From assembly GCA_032251335.1 (NCBI GenBank), contig JAVVDW010000004.1:95682-159681 (forward strand): 64,000 nt of DNA, given 5' to 3'. The position numbers and the translations under genes were made by a program. How positions within the stretch are numbered: position 1 is the stretch's first letter; the number at the start of each line of letters is the position of its first letter. The notes beneath the pieces were generated by a model, which saw only the letters and a list, made by a program, of their open reading frames with translations, ran no database searches and was not told the origin of the DNA. This DNA is from UM-FILTER-40-17 sp032251335. GTDB lineage: Bacteria > Bacteroidota > Bacteroidia > Flavobacteriales > Flavobacteriaceae. Below, one piece after another: positions 33,820 through 42,520 of this stretch.

Positions 33820-34299
33820 TTAGGTAATTAGGTTTTGAATTGATTTTAGTTGTTTTTCTATTACATAAGCCGTCTTTATCGTTGGAATTTTCTGTAAAAT
33901 TTTTACGATGTGTGTTGCGGCATTTTCATCTTCTAAGCCGTTTATTTTGAGTATGTAATCAACATTTTTAAGTTCGGGTATTAAATAACGCAAAACGGCT
34001 TCTTTATCGGTTGCTTCTTGAAACAGCGTGCCGGAACTAAATTTGTGCGGCACTTCTGAGAGGCATTTGTTGGTTATTAGACTCCAATCGGTGTAATGCT
34101 TTACATCATCCCATACAAACCAGGCAAATGAGGCGTCTATATAATTAAAATCTAAATCTTTCTTGCAGCGCGTCAGTTTGATTTTTAAATTTCTGTTGAG
34201 ATCAAAAGCCAACCTGTAATCTTCGGCATCTGTATGTATGGCAAACACCGAAGGCTCGTCTTCGAGGAAAGCATCCAGCTTTATCTTGTGAACCTTCAC
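33820..34299 (-). CDS. IPExxxVDY family protein
   Basis: A 159-residue protein containing IPELKNVDYILKI, the motif that names the family. The N-terminal part has FAIHTDAEDYRLAFDLNRNL and a FAWFVWDD core. The family has no established biochemical role; the gene is usually found directly upstream of pyruvate kinase, as here (3 nt gap), which suggests a link to pyk expression or activity. The upstream region has TATCTTTA, a near match to the -7 element, about 20 nt before the ATG. Confidence 0.9.
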   Translation of the reverse strand: MKVHKIKLDAFLEDEPSVFAIHTDAEDYRLAFDLNRNLKIKLTRCKKDLDFNYIDASFAWFVWDDVKHYTDWSLITNKCLSEVPHKFSSGTLFQEATDKEAVLRYLIPELKNVDYILKINGLEDENAATHIVKILQKIPTIKTAYVIEKQLKSIQNLIT

Positions 34300-34418
34300 T
34301 TTGAATTTTTAATGCGTAAAGATAAAAAAACTTAATTCTCCCCTTAATTTATAAGAAAAGTTTATCAGTTTTTTACAACCTGTTTGCCGATGTAGCAGAA
34401 AATGTTTCTACAAACGTC

Positions 34419-34874
34419 TTATTTGAGCGTTCTAAAATACTCCAGCAAGGCGCGCGCTTCTTCTTCGGGTATGTTTTGATTGGTCATAGGCACGTTGTTG
34501 TGCTCAGCCAAAAGCGCTTTGGCTTCAGGGTCTTTAGACAACATTTCTATCGGATTCATGATCATATTCATAATCCATTCCGGACGCCGGCGTTCGGTCA
34601 CCCCTTTCATAGCCGGACCAATTAACTTTTGCTCGGCCATATGGCAAGCCACACATTTTTTACTGAAAATAGCTTTGCCTTCATCAGCCAATGCAGCATC
34701 TATGGTTTCGGGCAATCGAAAGGCTTTGACAGGGCCAATACCACTGCCTTTTTTTATCGTTTCCGCAGCAGGTTTGTCCGCCGAAGGTTGTTGTGTTTGC
34801 GCATCGCTTTTCTTGGCATCATTGCAAGCCGAGAGCCATCCGAGGACAGCTAGGGCAATAAGGTATTTCTTCAT
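34419..34874 (-). CDS. c-type cytochrome lipoprotein, single haem
   Basis: A 151-residue protein. KKYLIALAVLGWLSAC is a lipoprotein signal; the lipidated Cys is followed by a Ser/Gln/Ala/Pro-rich linker. The haem c site is CVACH in IFSKKCVACHMAEQKLIGPAMKG, and the distal Met is probably that in NVPMTNQNIPEEE. It resembles small periplasmic cytochromes that pass electrons to oxidases or reductases. No partner enzyme is adjacent, so the electron acceptor is unknown. It is monocistronic between the IPExxxVDY unit and the alpha/beta hydrolase. Confidence 0.9.
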   Translation of the reverse strand: MKKYLIALAVLGWLSACNDAKKSDAQTQQPSADKPAAETIKKGSGIGPVKAFRLPETIDAALADEGKAIFSKKCVACHMAEQKLIGPAMKGVTERRRPEWIMNMIMNPIEMLSKDPEAKALLAEHNNVPMTNQNIPEEEARALLEYFRTLK

Positions 34875-34969
34875 CTCTTACGGTTTTAGGTTTCTATTTA
34901 TTTTGGTTTTGCTAATTTAACGCATAAAGATTTGGTTTCAAAAAGAATTTTTCGGGAGGTGAGCAATGT

Positions 34970-35941
34970 TCACAATTCAATGTCAGGTGTTATTTTATGT
35001 AAAAAAGCTATCATTTCATTTTCGTGAAAATAAAATGCTGATGCTTGATAAAATCCAACGTGGCCACCGTATTTGGGCATCATTAAATGTATGTACGGAT
35101 TGGTCTGCGCCGCTGCAACCGGATAACATTTGTCTTTCAAAAAACTGTCGTTTTGCGCATTGATGATCAACACCGGTTTTTGAATGTGTTCCAAAAATTG
35201 GATCGAACTGCATTTTTCATAATAATCAAAAGCGTCTTTGAAACCGTGCGCCGATCCTGTATAAAAATTGTCAAAATCCAACAGAGAACGGATTTTGGGC
35301 AGCTTATTGGGGAAAGCCTCCGGAAATTGCCGGTACTTCACCACTAATTTTCTGCGCAATTGTCTTAGAAATTTTTGACGGTAGACAAAATTTATCGGCA
35401 GGTTGAGCTGCTCCAACGAAGCGCGAAGGGCGCAAGGTGTAGAAATGGCAATCCCTCCAACAACCTGATGGTCTGACAAACCCGTCGTTCCTAGGTATTT
35501 CAGCAAAATATTGCCACCAAGGCTAAATCCAATCAAAACCATTTTTTGATAGCCTTTCGCTTTGGCCACATCTACCACTGCGCTGAGGTCTTCAGTGTTG
35601 CCGCCATGATAACCTCTAAAAAGTCGGTTGGGTTCACCGCTGCATCCCCTAAAATTCACCGCCAAGGCGTCGAAACCATAGCTGTTGAGTTTTTTAACAG
35701 CACCTAAAACGTAGGGCCTGCGCGAATCCCCTTCTAATCCGTGAAGCACTATAGCCAATAAACGGTTTGAATCTTTTGCCAACGACCAATCCAAGTCCAA
35801 AAAATCGCCATCGGGCAGTTCTATTCTTTGTCTTTGATACGCCACACCTCTTACTTTTCTGGCTAGCGCACTGTAAATGGTGGAAACATGACCGTTTCTG
35901 AAAATAAAAGGAGGAATATACGCAGGATGTGAAACAGGCAT
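34970..35941 (-). CDS. YheT-type alpha/beta hydrolase
   Basis: A 323-residue hydrolase of COG0429. GHVSTIYSALAR near the start, VLHGLEGDSRRPYVLG (oxyanion region), VNFRGCSGEPNRLFRGYHGG and the nucleophile elbow IGFSLGGNILLKYLG match the family. The other triad members are probably the Asp in NAQNDSFL and the His in YGGHVGFY. Substrates of YheT-like hydrolases are poorly known; an esterase acting on lipids is likely. It is divergent from the thioesterase gene, with only 35 nt between starts. Confidence 0.9.
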   Translation of the reverse strand: MPVSHPAYIPPFIFRNGHVSTIYSALARKVRGVAYQRQRIELPDGDFLDLDWSLAKDSNRLLAIVLHGLEGDSRRPYVLGAVKKLNSYGFDALAVNFRGCSGEPNRLFRGYHGGNTEDLSAVVDVAKAKGYQKMVLIGFSLGGNILLKYLGTTGLSDHQVVGGIAISTPCALRASLEQLNLPINFVYRQKFLRQLRRKLVVKYRQFPEAFPNKLPKIRSLLDFDNFYTGSAHGFKDAFDYYEKCSSIQFLEHIQKPVLIINAQNDSFLKDKCYPVAAAQTNPYIHLMMPKYGGHVGFYQASAFYFHENEMIAFLHKITPDIEL

Positions 35942-35943
35942 CT

Positions 35944-35951
35944 TATTTTTG
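35944..35951 (+). promoter_or_regulatory. -7 promoter element (TATTTTTG) for the thioesterase gene
   Basis: Exact TAnnTTTG, 25 nt before ATG 35977. It lies 2 bp from the divergent YheT start codon, so the promoter upstream part is inside the YheT coding region. Confidence 0.5.
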
Positions 35952-35976
35952 GACGAAAATAATCAAAATACAAGTT

Positions 35977-36456
35977 ATGTTTTTAAAATCTTTTGAAATC
36001 AGATGGTCCGATTTGGACGCAAACAGCCACTTGGCCAATTCGGCTTATATGAATTTGATGAGCCACACCCGTATGGCTTTTTTGCAAAGCATCGGTTTGG
36101 GTTTGCGTGAATTAAAGCAAGCCCATTTGGGGCCGGTAGTTTTTCACGAACACATTCACTATTTCAAGGAAATATTTCCGGGAAAACCTGTACAAGTTTC
36201 ATTAGAACTGAAAGGCCTTTCCGAAGACGGTCGGTTTTTTGCTTTTGAACACCGCATTTTTAGTGCAGACGGAACCAACAACGCCTTCTGCGAATTGATG
36301 GGCGCTTGGATAGACACAAACAAAAGAACACTGACAGCACCGCCAGCGGATATGCTAAAATCTTTTGACAATGCTCCAAAAACGGCTGATTTCAAAATCT
36401 TAACCAAAGAAGATACGCGGGCTTACAACCGCAAACCCGTCGATTTAAAAGTTTGA
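35977..36456 (+). CDS. Acyl-CoA thioesterase, hotdog fold (4HBT)
   Basis: A 159-residue 4HBT-like enzyme that hydrolyses acyl-CoA. IRWSDLDANSHLANSAYMNL contains the active-site Asp of this group (D in DLDANSH), and HTRMAFLQSIGLGL follows. FHEHIHYFKEIFPGKPVQVS and FAFEHRIFSADG are the central strand regions. The start at 35977 (MFLKSFEIRW) is chosen; a reading from 35929 would overlap the promoter and the divergent gene. The acyl chain preference is unknown. Confidence 0.88.
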   Translation: MFLKSFEIRWSDLDANSHLANSAYMNLMSHTRMAFLQSIGLGLRELKQAHLGPVVFHEHIHYFKEIFPGKPVQVSLELKGLSEDGRFFAFEHRIFSADGTNNAFCELMGAWIDTNKRTLTAPPADMLKSFDNAPKTADFKILTKEDTRAYNRKPVDLKV

Positions 36457-36460
36457 TACT

Positions 36461-37366
36461 TCAAGCCTTCACCCGAGTTTCTTTCGGTTTTTTGGTCACC
36501 AGATACACACCTACAAAAATGACTATGGCCGCACCTATTTTGATGCCGCTCAGCTTGTCTGCACCCACAGCAACGGCAAATACACCCGCCACAAGCGGTT
36601 GCAGGTAGATAAAAACCCCAACGGTTGATGCTTTGAGGGTGCGCACCGCAAAGAGGTTAAACAAATAGGTGCCGCAGGTGGCAAACAGCAATACATAACC
36701 AATATTTAACCAGATAAGATCCGGTATTTCTGCCGGTTTCATGGCCAAGACTTCACCCAAACCAAAAGGCAAAACCATCAACAAGCCAAAGGTGTATATC
36801 CATTTAACGAAGGTGAGTGGATGGTATTTTTTTACTATTTTACTCACAATAACTAAATAAAGTGCATAAGACGAGGCATTTGTATAAACCAAAAGATTGC
36901 CCAGCATGGCGTGTTCGCCACCCAAAGAAAGGTCAGTTGCACCACTAAAAATAACGATGAGCGTGCCTATCAAACCTAGAAAAATACCCAATATTTTTTG
37001 CAAACTCAAATGCTCTTTGAGCAAAATTCTTGAAAACAACAGCACCATAATCGGACTGGTCACCATAATGATAGACGCGCTGATAGGCGTTGTGTAATTG
37101 AGGCCTTTAAAAAAAGCCAACATATTCACCGCTACACCAAAAACAGCGGCCAACATAAATTTTAAATAGTCTTTTCTGTCTATTTTCTCTTTAGGTGCCC
37201 AAATAGATAACAGCCAAAAAAAGGCTGTCGCGAAAACGACCCGCAATACTATAAACCCATAAGGTTGCACATAAACCGGCATGGCAGCCTTGGCAATGGT
37301 ATAGTTCATTCCGTAAATAACAGCGGCGGCGAGTGCCGCCAAAATAGCAAACGTTCTTTTAGACAT
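36461..37366 (-). CDS. EamA/DMT-family transporter
   Basis: A 301-residue drug/metabolite exporter-like protein with ten hydrophobic helices in two EamA repeats (about residues 5-140 and 150-290). Landmarks are AAVIYGMNYTIAKAA, then FKGLNYTTPISASIIMVTSP, and in the second half GTYLFNLFAVRTLKASTVGV and IFVGVYLVTKKP. The ATG at 37366 shares a base with the TGA of the ArsC-like gene (TGATG), so the two are coupled. Transported solute is unknown. Confidence 0.9.
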   Translation of the reverse strand: MSKRTFAILAALAAAVIYGMNYTIAKAAMPVYVQPYGFIVLRVVFATAFFWLLSIWAPKEKIDRKDYLKFMLAAVFGVAVNMLAFFKGLNYTTPISASIIMVTSPIMVLLFSRILLKEHLSLQKILGIFLGLIGTLIVIFSGATDLSLGGEHAMLGNLLVYTNASSYALYLVIVSKIVKKYHPLTFVKWIYTFGLLMVLPFGLGEVLAMKPAEIPDLIWLNIGYVLLFATCGTYLFNLFAVRTLKASTVGVFIYLQPLVAGVFAVAVGADKLSGIKIGAAIVIFVGVYLVTKKPKETRVKA

Positions 37367-37713
37367 CAAAGCGATTGGTTTATGGCCTCTAGTGTCCGCT
37401 TAGAAGACCCGATAAAAATCTTGTCTTTCAAAACCACAACCGGTCTTTTAAGAAAAGTGTAATGATGCAGCAAATAGTGTTTGTAATCTGCTTCTGTGAG
37501 CGGCTGCAGGTTGAGTCCCATTTCAGTATATAACTTGGCCCGTCTGCTAAACAGTGCTTCGTAGCTCCCTGCAAGTTTGCAAAGTTGTTCTATTTGCACC
37601 ACCGTGATGGGTTGCGATTTGATCTCCTGAAATTCAAATCCATCTACAGTTTTTATGGCATCTATAAACCGCGTGCAAGTGTTGCAGGTTTTCAGGTAAA
37701 ATATTTTTTTCAT
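37366..37713 (-). CDS. ArsC/Spx-like thioredoxin-fold protein
   Basis: A 115-residue protein: MKKIFYLKTCNTCTRFIDA has the CxxC of the ArsC/Spx fold, and RAKLYTEMGLN and FLKRPVVVLKDKIFIGSSKR match the rest, with RP before VVV as in arsenate reductases. It could be an ArsC-like reductase or a redox regulator related to Spx. The ATG at 37713 is preceded directly by the 93-nt leader module that is repeated before susD and murQ. It overlaps the EamA start (TGATG). Confidence 0.85.
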   Translation of the reverse strand: MKKIFYLKTCNTCTRFIDAIKTVDGFEFQEIKSQPITVVQIEQLCKLAGSYEALFSRRAKLYTEMGLNLQPLTEADYKHYLLHHYTFLKRPVVVLKDKIFIGSSKRTLEAINQSL

Positions 37714-37803
37714 GTGTTTATATTTATTGATTTTCAATGGTCACATGGAACACCCTAACTCATCATGCTCCTGTGTGCAAAATTTTTTACATGGGTGTTT
37801 CAT
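37711..37803 (-). repeat. Leader-type hairpin repeat, copy C (before the ArsC-like gene)
   Basis: The core is 37803-37745 on the minus strand: ATGAAACACCC at one end and GGGTGTTCCAT at the other form an 11-bp stem with one mismatch. An AT-rich tail (AATCAATAAATATAAACAC) ends at the ATG of the ArsC-like gene. Copies A and B have the same layout and nearly the same sequence. Confidence 0.85.
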
Positions 37804-37860
37804 CAGTTTATAATATATTTGTTTTTAAGCGGTCATGCTTCGACTGCGCTCAGCACAGGC

Positions 37861-37920
37861 ATGGAACGCCCTAGGATAATCATACGCCTGTGTGTCACTT
37901 TTTTTAAATGGGCGTTTCAT
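37861..37920 (-). repeat. Leader-type hairpin repeat, diverged copy D
   Basis: The 60-nt core, minus strand, is ATGAAACGCCC ... GGGCGTTCCAT. Compared with copy C both stem arms have changed (CACCC to CGCCC and GGGTG to GGGCG), so pairing is kept. No gene start follows; instead a GC-rich stretch (CTTCGACTGCGCTCAGC on the plus strand) flanks it. Confidence 0.75.
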
Positions 37921-38023
37921 GCCCAAATGGTTTCAGAAATTTTTTCGAGACACAAAGTAACGCCATTTACCTATAAATTCTGTACTTTTATAGACGTATT
38001 TTTTTCATCAAAATTCAATTATT

Positions 38024-38479
38024 ATGAAGCATAACCTTGATATCAGTCTGCAAAATCACAAAATATTTGAAACTTTTCTTACCTCGTTTGAACCCGAGAG
38101 GCTCTTCAAAATTCCGGAAGGTTTCGGCAACAACCTTATTTGGAATATGGCTCACGTTGTGTCTGTTCAGCAATTACTCGTGTACAAAAGGTCGCATTTG
38201 CCAACAGTATTGCCCGATGCCTTTGTGTCGCGCTTTGCGCCGGGTACACAGCCACCTGTAGAAGTTGACATCGCATTGATTGAAACGTTGAAATCTTATT
38301 TGTACAAAGGCGTACAGCAAGTTCAACCCGACTTTGAGGCGGGAAAATTTGAAAAATATGAAACCTTTACGGCGCGGAGTGGGTTTGAAATTGATGCGCT
38401 CGAAAAAGCAGTTCTTTTCAACAATTATCATGAAGGTATTCACTTGGGCTATGTGTTGTGCTTAAAGAAATTTGTGTAG
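38024..38479 (+). CDS. DinB-superfamily protein
   Basis: A 151-residue four-helix-bundle protein. The metal-binding histidines are in NLIWNMAHVVSVQQLLVY and FNNYHEGIHLGYVL, the DinB_2 pattern of one His after the first helix and two near the end. The family contains thiol-dependent S-transferases and proteins of unknown role. A near -7 element, TACTTTTA, lies about 35 nt upstream. The gene is monocistronic and followed by a hairpin. Confidence 0.87.
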   Translation: MKHNLDISLQNHKIFETFLTSFEPERLFKIPEGFGNNLIWNMAHVVSVQQLLVYKRSHLPTVLPDAFVSRFAPGTQPPVEVDIALIETLKSYLYKGVQQVQPDFEAGKFEKYETFTARSGFEIDALEKAVLFNNYHEGIHLGYVLCLKKFV

Positions 38480-38546
38480 TGTTTTGAACGAATGTTATTA
38501 AAAATCTAAAATTGCTTCCCTACTTCCCAAGAAGCGTTATTCCTAA

Positions 38547-38577
38547 GCGTTCTTACAAAAGAACGTTAACATTTTTA
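38547..38577 (+). terminator. Hairpin after the DinB gene
   Basis: GCGTTCTT and AAGAACGT (one G-U pair) with loop ACAA, then AACATTTTT. Stem is convincing; T run is short. Confidence 0.5.
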
Positions 38578-38607
38578 CATAGATTTTAGGATGTATGTTA
38601 ATTTCTA

Positions 38608-38615
38608 TACTTTTG
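38608..38615 (+). promoter_or_regulatory. -7 promoter element (TACTTTTG) for the Met/Cys PLP enzyme
   Basis: Exact TAnnTTTG, 196 nt before ATG 38812; it implies an unusually long leader. Confidence 0.5.
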
Positions 38616-38811
38616 ACATTCTTTTCAATAAATCCTGAAAAGTTAGTGAACCGTACCTGCAATTTTTATCTGAAAACTTCAAAATAACATCGACTTTATT
38701 TCTAATCAAAAATCGACACATTCAAATTTCTGAAACGCCCGCTTCTAAATTTCTCTAGCCATCAGGTTGTTTTTGGCAGGCATCAATACGAACCTTTTAA
38801 AAAAATTATAC

Positions 38812-39951
38812 ATGAAATTCAACACCAAGACCATACACGGCGGACAACATCACGATCAGGCCTACGGCGCAGTCATGCCGCCCATCTACCAGACTTCTAC
38901 CTACGCACAAACCACCCCCGGCGGTCACAAGGGTTTTGAGTATTCTCGCACCCACAACCCAACTCGCAAAGCGCTTGAAGACAATTTGGCCAGTATAGAA
39001 AGTGGCGCATATGGCTTGGCTTTTGGTTCGGGTTTGGCTGCCATAGACGCGGTGATGAAACTCCTAAAACCCGGCGATGAAGTGGTTTCTACAAATGATT
39101 TATACGGCGGATCTTACCGTTTGTTTAAACAAATTTTTGAACCCTTCGGTATCAAATTTCACTTTGTAGGCATGCAGGATGTGCAAGCCATCGAAGAAAA
39201 ACTCAATGCCCACACGCGTTTGATTTGGGTAGAAACGCCTACCAACCCCATGATGAATATCGTGGATCTGGAGGCCGTTTCAAAAGTGGCCAAAAAAAAT
39301 CATTTATTATTGGCTGTGGACAATACTTTTGCCACGCCCTACCTGCAACGTCCCATAGAAATGGGGGCAGACATCGTGATGCACTCTGCTACCAAATATC
39401 TGGGCGGACACAGTGATGTGGTGATGGGCGCACTGGTGGTAAATGACAAAACATTAGCAGAACGCCTGTATTTTATTCAAAACGCCAGCGGTGGCATTTG
39501 TGGTCCCATGGATAGTTTTCTAGTTTTACGCGGCATCAAAACCCTGCATGTTCGGATGCAACGCCATTGTGAAAACGCACGTGCCATAGCCGAATTTTTA
39601 GTCAACCACCCAAAAATAGAAAAAGTTTATTGGCCCGGACTTAAAGACCATCGCAACCACGACATCGCCCAAAAACAAATGAAAGACTTTGGCGGTATGC
39701 TCTCTTTTGTGACCAAAGGCAACAACTACGAAGAGGCCATTCGTATCGTAGAACGCCTAAAAGTTTTCACCTTGGCAGAATCGTTGGGAGGCGTTGAATC
39801 GTTGGCCGGACACCCTGCCAGCATGACGCACGCATCAATCCCCAAGGCAGAACGCGAAAAATCGGGTGTGGTCGACGCTTTGATTCGGCTTAGTGTCGGC
39901 ATCGAAGATATTGACGATTTATTGGCAGATTTAAAGCAGGCCATCGGGTAG
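38812..39951 (+). CDS. Cystathionine gamma-synthase / beta- or gamma-lyase (Cys/Met metabolism PLP enzyme)
   Basis: A 379-residue trans-sulfuration enzyme. PPIYQTSTY, EYSRTHNPTRKALEDNLA, VSTNDLYGGSYRLF, WVETPTNPMMNIVDLEAVS, DNTFATPYLQRP and the PLP lysine in IVMHSATKYLGGHSDVVMGA are all present; SLGGVESLAGHPASMTH and RLSVGIEDIDDLLAD end it. MetB, MetC and CTH-like lyases cannot be separated by eye, so no symbol is given. The start at 38812 gives MKFNTKTIHGGQ, the typical beginning. It has its own promoter and a leader of about 190 nt. It converges on the symporter gene with 5 nt between stops. Confidence 0.92.
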   Translation: MKFNTKTIHGGQHHDQAYGAVMPPIYQTSTYAQTTPGGHKGFEYSRTHNPTRKALEDNLASIESGAYGLAFGSGLAAIDAVMKLLKPGDEVVSTNDLYGGSYRLFKQIFEPFGIKFHFVGMQDVQAIEEKLNAHTRLIWVETPTNPMMNIVDLEAVSKVAKKNHLLLAVDNTFATPYLQRPIEMGADIVMHSATKYLGGHSDVVMGALVVNDKTLAERLYFIQNASGGICGPMDSFLVLRGIKTLHVRMQRHCENARAIAEFLVNHPKIEKVYWPGLKDHRNHDIAQKQMKDFGGMLSFVTKGNNYEEAIRIVERLKVFTLAESLGGVESLAGHPASMTHASIPKAEREKSGVVDALIRLSVGIEDIDDLLADLKQAIG

Positions 39952-39956
39952 TTTAA

Positions 39957-41795
39957 TCAAAGTACCCTCGTACGTACTTTAGCCCACACTTTTTTCAGCA
40001 CAATCGCAAAAACGATAGTCAGTACAAACGCGATGGTTGCTTCTGTGGTTTTTCCGTATATAAGGTTTCCCGTGGTAAACAACGCACTGTACACCATGGC
40101 GCAACCCACCAACATGGCCAGTATTCCGGATGGCACGCTCCATCCCGCTTCGCCTTTGTTGAGTATCACACCGTCTGATGCTGCTTTCTTCACAACTTTT
40201 GCCCAACCGGGACCGCCGGGTTTAATTTTTATATAGAAATTGCGTAGCACATTTTGGTCTTCGGCTTTGGTCAAGAAGGTAGTGAGTAGCCAAACCACTG
40301 TGGTTATCAAAACCACCAACGGAAACTTTGCCCAATCTTGAAAAATTCCCAGCACGGTTGCACCGGTTTCTATATCGGTATGGTCAAACAGCGATTTTCC
40401 AAAATCCGTGAAAGAAAAAACGAGAGAGACAACGCCCGATATAATCATGGCAGAGATTTCACTCCAAGCGTTGATACGCCACCAAAACCAACGCAGGATA
40501 AAGATAAGTCCGGTGCCGGCACCAAACATGATGATGATATCAAAAAGTTGTTTGGCATTTTGTAGGGACAAAGCCACTAGGGCACTCACCACCATCAGAA
40601 GCACGGTAGAAATTCTACCCACAGCAACCAATTTTTTTTCTGAAGCCTCTGGGTTTATTTGTTGTTTGTACAAATCATTCACTATATAAGAAGAACCCCA
40701 ATTGAGGTGCGTAGAAATGGTTGACATATAAGCGGCTACCAATGAGGCCAACACCAAACCGATAAGACCTGCCGGCAGTTTGGTGAGCATGGCACTGTAG
40801 GCAAGGTCATGCCCGAGTTTGTCTGCTGGAATATCAGGAAAAGCTGTTTGAATGCTCTGTATGTCCGGAAACACCACCAAAGAAGCCAGCGCAACCAATA
40901 TCCACGGCCATGGCCGTAAGGCGTAGTGCATAATATTGAAGAAAAAAGTAGCGCCTATGGCGTGATTCTCATCTTTTGCTGCCAACATGCGTTGGGCAAT
41001 GTAGCCACCACCACCGGGTTCGGCTCCCGGATACCAAGAACTCCACCACTGAACAGCCAAAGGAATCACCAGTAAGGTGATGTACACCTCATTTTCTGAA
41101 AAATCAGGGAGTAATGCTATTTTATTGGCTACATTGTTGTGTTGCATCAAAGCATCTAAGCCACCCACTTCCGGAAGGTTTACACAATACCAAGCGGCAC
41201 CAATAGAACCAGCCATGGCCACAAAAAACAGTAAAAAATCGGTGTAAACCACACCTTTAAATCCACCTACAGCACTAAAAATAACCGTGACCACACCCGC
41301 ATACAAAACGGTTTCCAAGGGCTGAAGTCCCAACATAATCTGACCAATCTTAATTGCCGCCAAAGTCACGCCCGACATGGCGAGGATGTTAAAGGCAATG
41401 CCCAAATAGACGGCTCTAAACCGCCTCAGGAATTTGGCCGGTGCGCCGCCGTAACGCAATTCGTAAAATTCCAAATCTGTACTGACGTTAGACCGCCGCC
41501 ACAGCTTGGCATAGACGAAAACCGTGAGCATGCCGGTGAGCAAAAAAGCCCACCAAACCCAGTTTCCGGCAACGCCATCTTTGCGGACGATGTCGGTTAC
41601 CAAATTGGGTGTATCCGTAGAAAAAGTGGTGGCTACCATAGACAAGCCCAACAGCCACCAAGGCATATTGCGTCCGGATAGAAAAAATTGGGTAGCATCG
41701 CTGCCGGATTTTTTGGAAACACTGAGCCCTATGAACAAAGTGATGGAAAAAAATAAAACGATAATGATGTAATCCAGGTTGGAGAGTGCAATCAT
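39957..41795 (-). CDS. Sodium:solute symporter (SSS family), operon with HK/LytTR pair
   Basis: A 612-residue transporter with about 13 hydrophobic helices. FFLSGRNMPWWLLGLSMVAT, DTPNLVTDIVRKDGV, VIFSAVGGFKGVVYTDFLLF and VAAYMSTISTHLNWGSSYIV are SSS landmarks, the last around the sodium site. WWSSWYPGAEPGGGGYIAQR is typical of the Bacteroidota sugar/organic-acid-type members. It begins 2 nt after the LytTR gene and so is probably the target and perhaps a co-sensor of that system. The solute is unknown. Confidence 0.9.
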   Translation of the reverse strand: MIALSNLDYIIIVLFFSITLFIGLSVSKKSGSDATQFFLSGRNMPWWLLGLSMVATTFSTDTPNLVTDIVRKDGVAGNWVWWAFLLTGMLTVFVYAKLWRRSNVSTDLEFYELRYGGAPAKFLRRFRAVYLGIAFNILAMSGVTLAAIKIGQIMLGLQPLETVLYAGVVTVIFSAVGGFKGVVYTDFLLFFVAMAGSIGAAWYCVNLPEVGGLDALMQHNNVANKIALLPDFSENEVYITLLVIPLAVQWWSSWYPGAEPGGGGYIAQRMLAAKDENHAIGATFFFNIMHYALRPWPWILVALASLVVFPDIQSIQTAFPDIPADKLGHDLAYSAMLTKLPAGLIGLVLASLVAAYMSTISTHLNWGSSYIVNDLYKQQINPEASEKKLVAVGRISTVLLMVVSALVALSLQNAKQLFDIIIMFGAGTGLIFILRWFWWRINAWSEISAMIISGVVSLVFSFTDFGKSLFDHTDIETGATVLGIFQDWAKFPLVVLITTVVWLLTTFLTKAEDQNVLRNFYIKIKPGGPGWAKVVKKAASDGVILNKGEAGWSVPSGILAMLVGCAMVYSALFTTGNLIYGKTTEATIAFVLTIVFAIVLKKVWAKVRTRVL

Positions 41796-41797
41796 GG

Positions 41798-42520
41798 TTA
41801 AGGTTTTTCGTTGTCTTCGGTTATGTGTAGGATAATGCGTTTGGCTTCTTTGAGGTAATTTCGCCCGATGGGAATTTTTCGGTTTGACACTTCTACCGTA
41901 TTCCCTTCTACGGCTTTGACCTTTTCAACGGAGACGATAAAAGAGCGGTGAATTCTCAAAAAGTATTCTTTAGGAAGCTCTTCTTCTATGGATGTGATGC
42001 TTCTCAGTACCAAAAAATCGCCTGCTGTAGTTGAAATTTTTATATAATCTTTCAAGCTCTCCACAAAGAGAATTTCTGAAAGATATACTTTGATTAGTTT
42101 TTTATCCGACTTGATAAAAATATGTGGTTTGTTGACAACAGGCTCAGTAAGGCCTTTTTCCAATTGAATCAAATGTTGCACTTTATCAATTGCCTTTAAA
42201 AATCGGGCAAAAGGAATGGGTTTAATGAGATAATCCGCTACATCGAGTTCGAAACTTTCTACTGCAAATTCTCTGTAGGCTGTGGTGATGACGACGTGTG
42301 GTTTTATCGAGATGCTCTTTAAAAAATCGAGACCGGTGATCTTAGGCATATTGATATCGAGAAAAATCAGGTCAATTGAGTTACTTTCAATTACAGAAAG
42401 TGCCTCCAAAGGATGCTGAAAAGTATTCACTACAGTGATATCCGGAAATTCTTTTAAATGATTTTCAATCACTTTTACAGCCATAGGCTCGTCATCGATA
42501 ATGAGACAATTGAGTTTCAT
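41798..42520 (-). CDS. LytTR response regulator
   Basis: A 240-residue protein. The receiver domain (1-120) has the acidic pocket in CLIIDDEPMAV, the phospho-acceptor Asp in DLIFLDINMPKITGLDFL, and the Lys in YLIKPIPFARFLKA. The LytTR DNA-binding domain (about 140-235) has IFIKSDKKLIKVYLSEILFVESLKDY (landmarks IFIKSDKKL and ILFVESLKDY), FLRIHRSFIVSVEKVKAVEG and IPIGRNYL. It overlaps the kinase gene by 4 nt (ATGA) and precedes the symporter by 2 nt. Confidence 0.94.
   Translation of the reverse strand: MKLNCLIIDDEPMAVKVIENHLKEFPDITVVNTFQHPLEALSVIESNSIDLIFLDINMPKITGLDFLKSISIKPHVVITTAYREFAVESFELDVADYLIKPIPFARFLKAIDKVQHLIQLEKGLTEPVVNKPHIFIKSDKKLIKVYLSEILFVESLKDYIKISTTAGDFLVLRSITSIEEELPKEYFLRIHRSFIVSVEKVKAVEGNTVEVSNRKIPIGRNYLKEAKRIILHITEDNEKP

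Larger units (their letters stand above)
38480..38811 (+). other. 332-nt intergenic region with hairpin and a long leader for the Met/Cys gene
   Basis: It contains a terminator-like hairpin near 38547, a TACTTTTG promoter element at 38608-38615, and then about 190 nt of predicted leader before ATG 38812. I could not match the leader to a SAM or other known riboswitch. Confidence 0.45.

Noticed and set aside
37765..38034. An 89-codon open frame on the plus strand
   Set aside because: It runs through two inverted copies of the hairpin repeat and has no recognisable protein features.
38616..38811. SAM riboswitch before the Met/Cys enzyme
   Set aside because: I looked for the conserved cores of the SAM-I and SAM-II types and found no match; only the long leader is reported.
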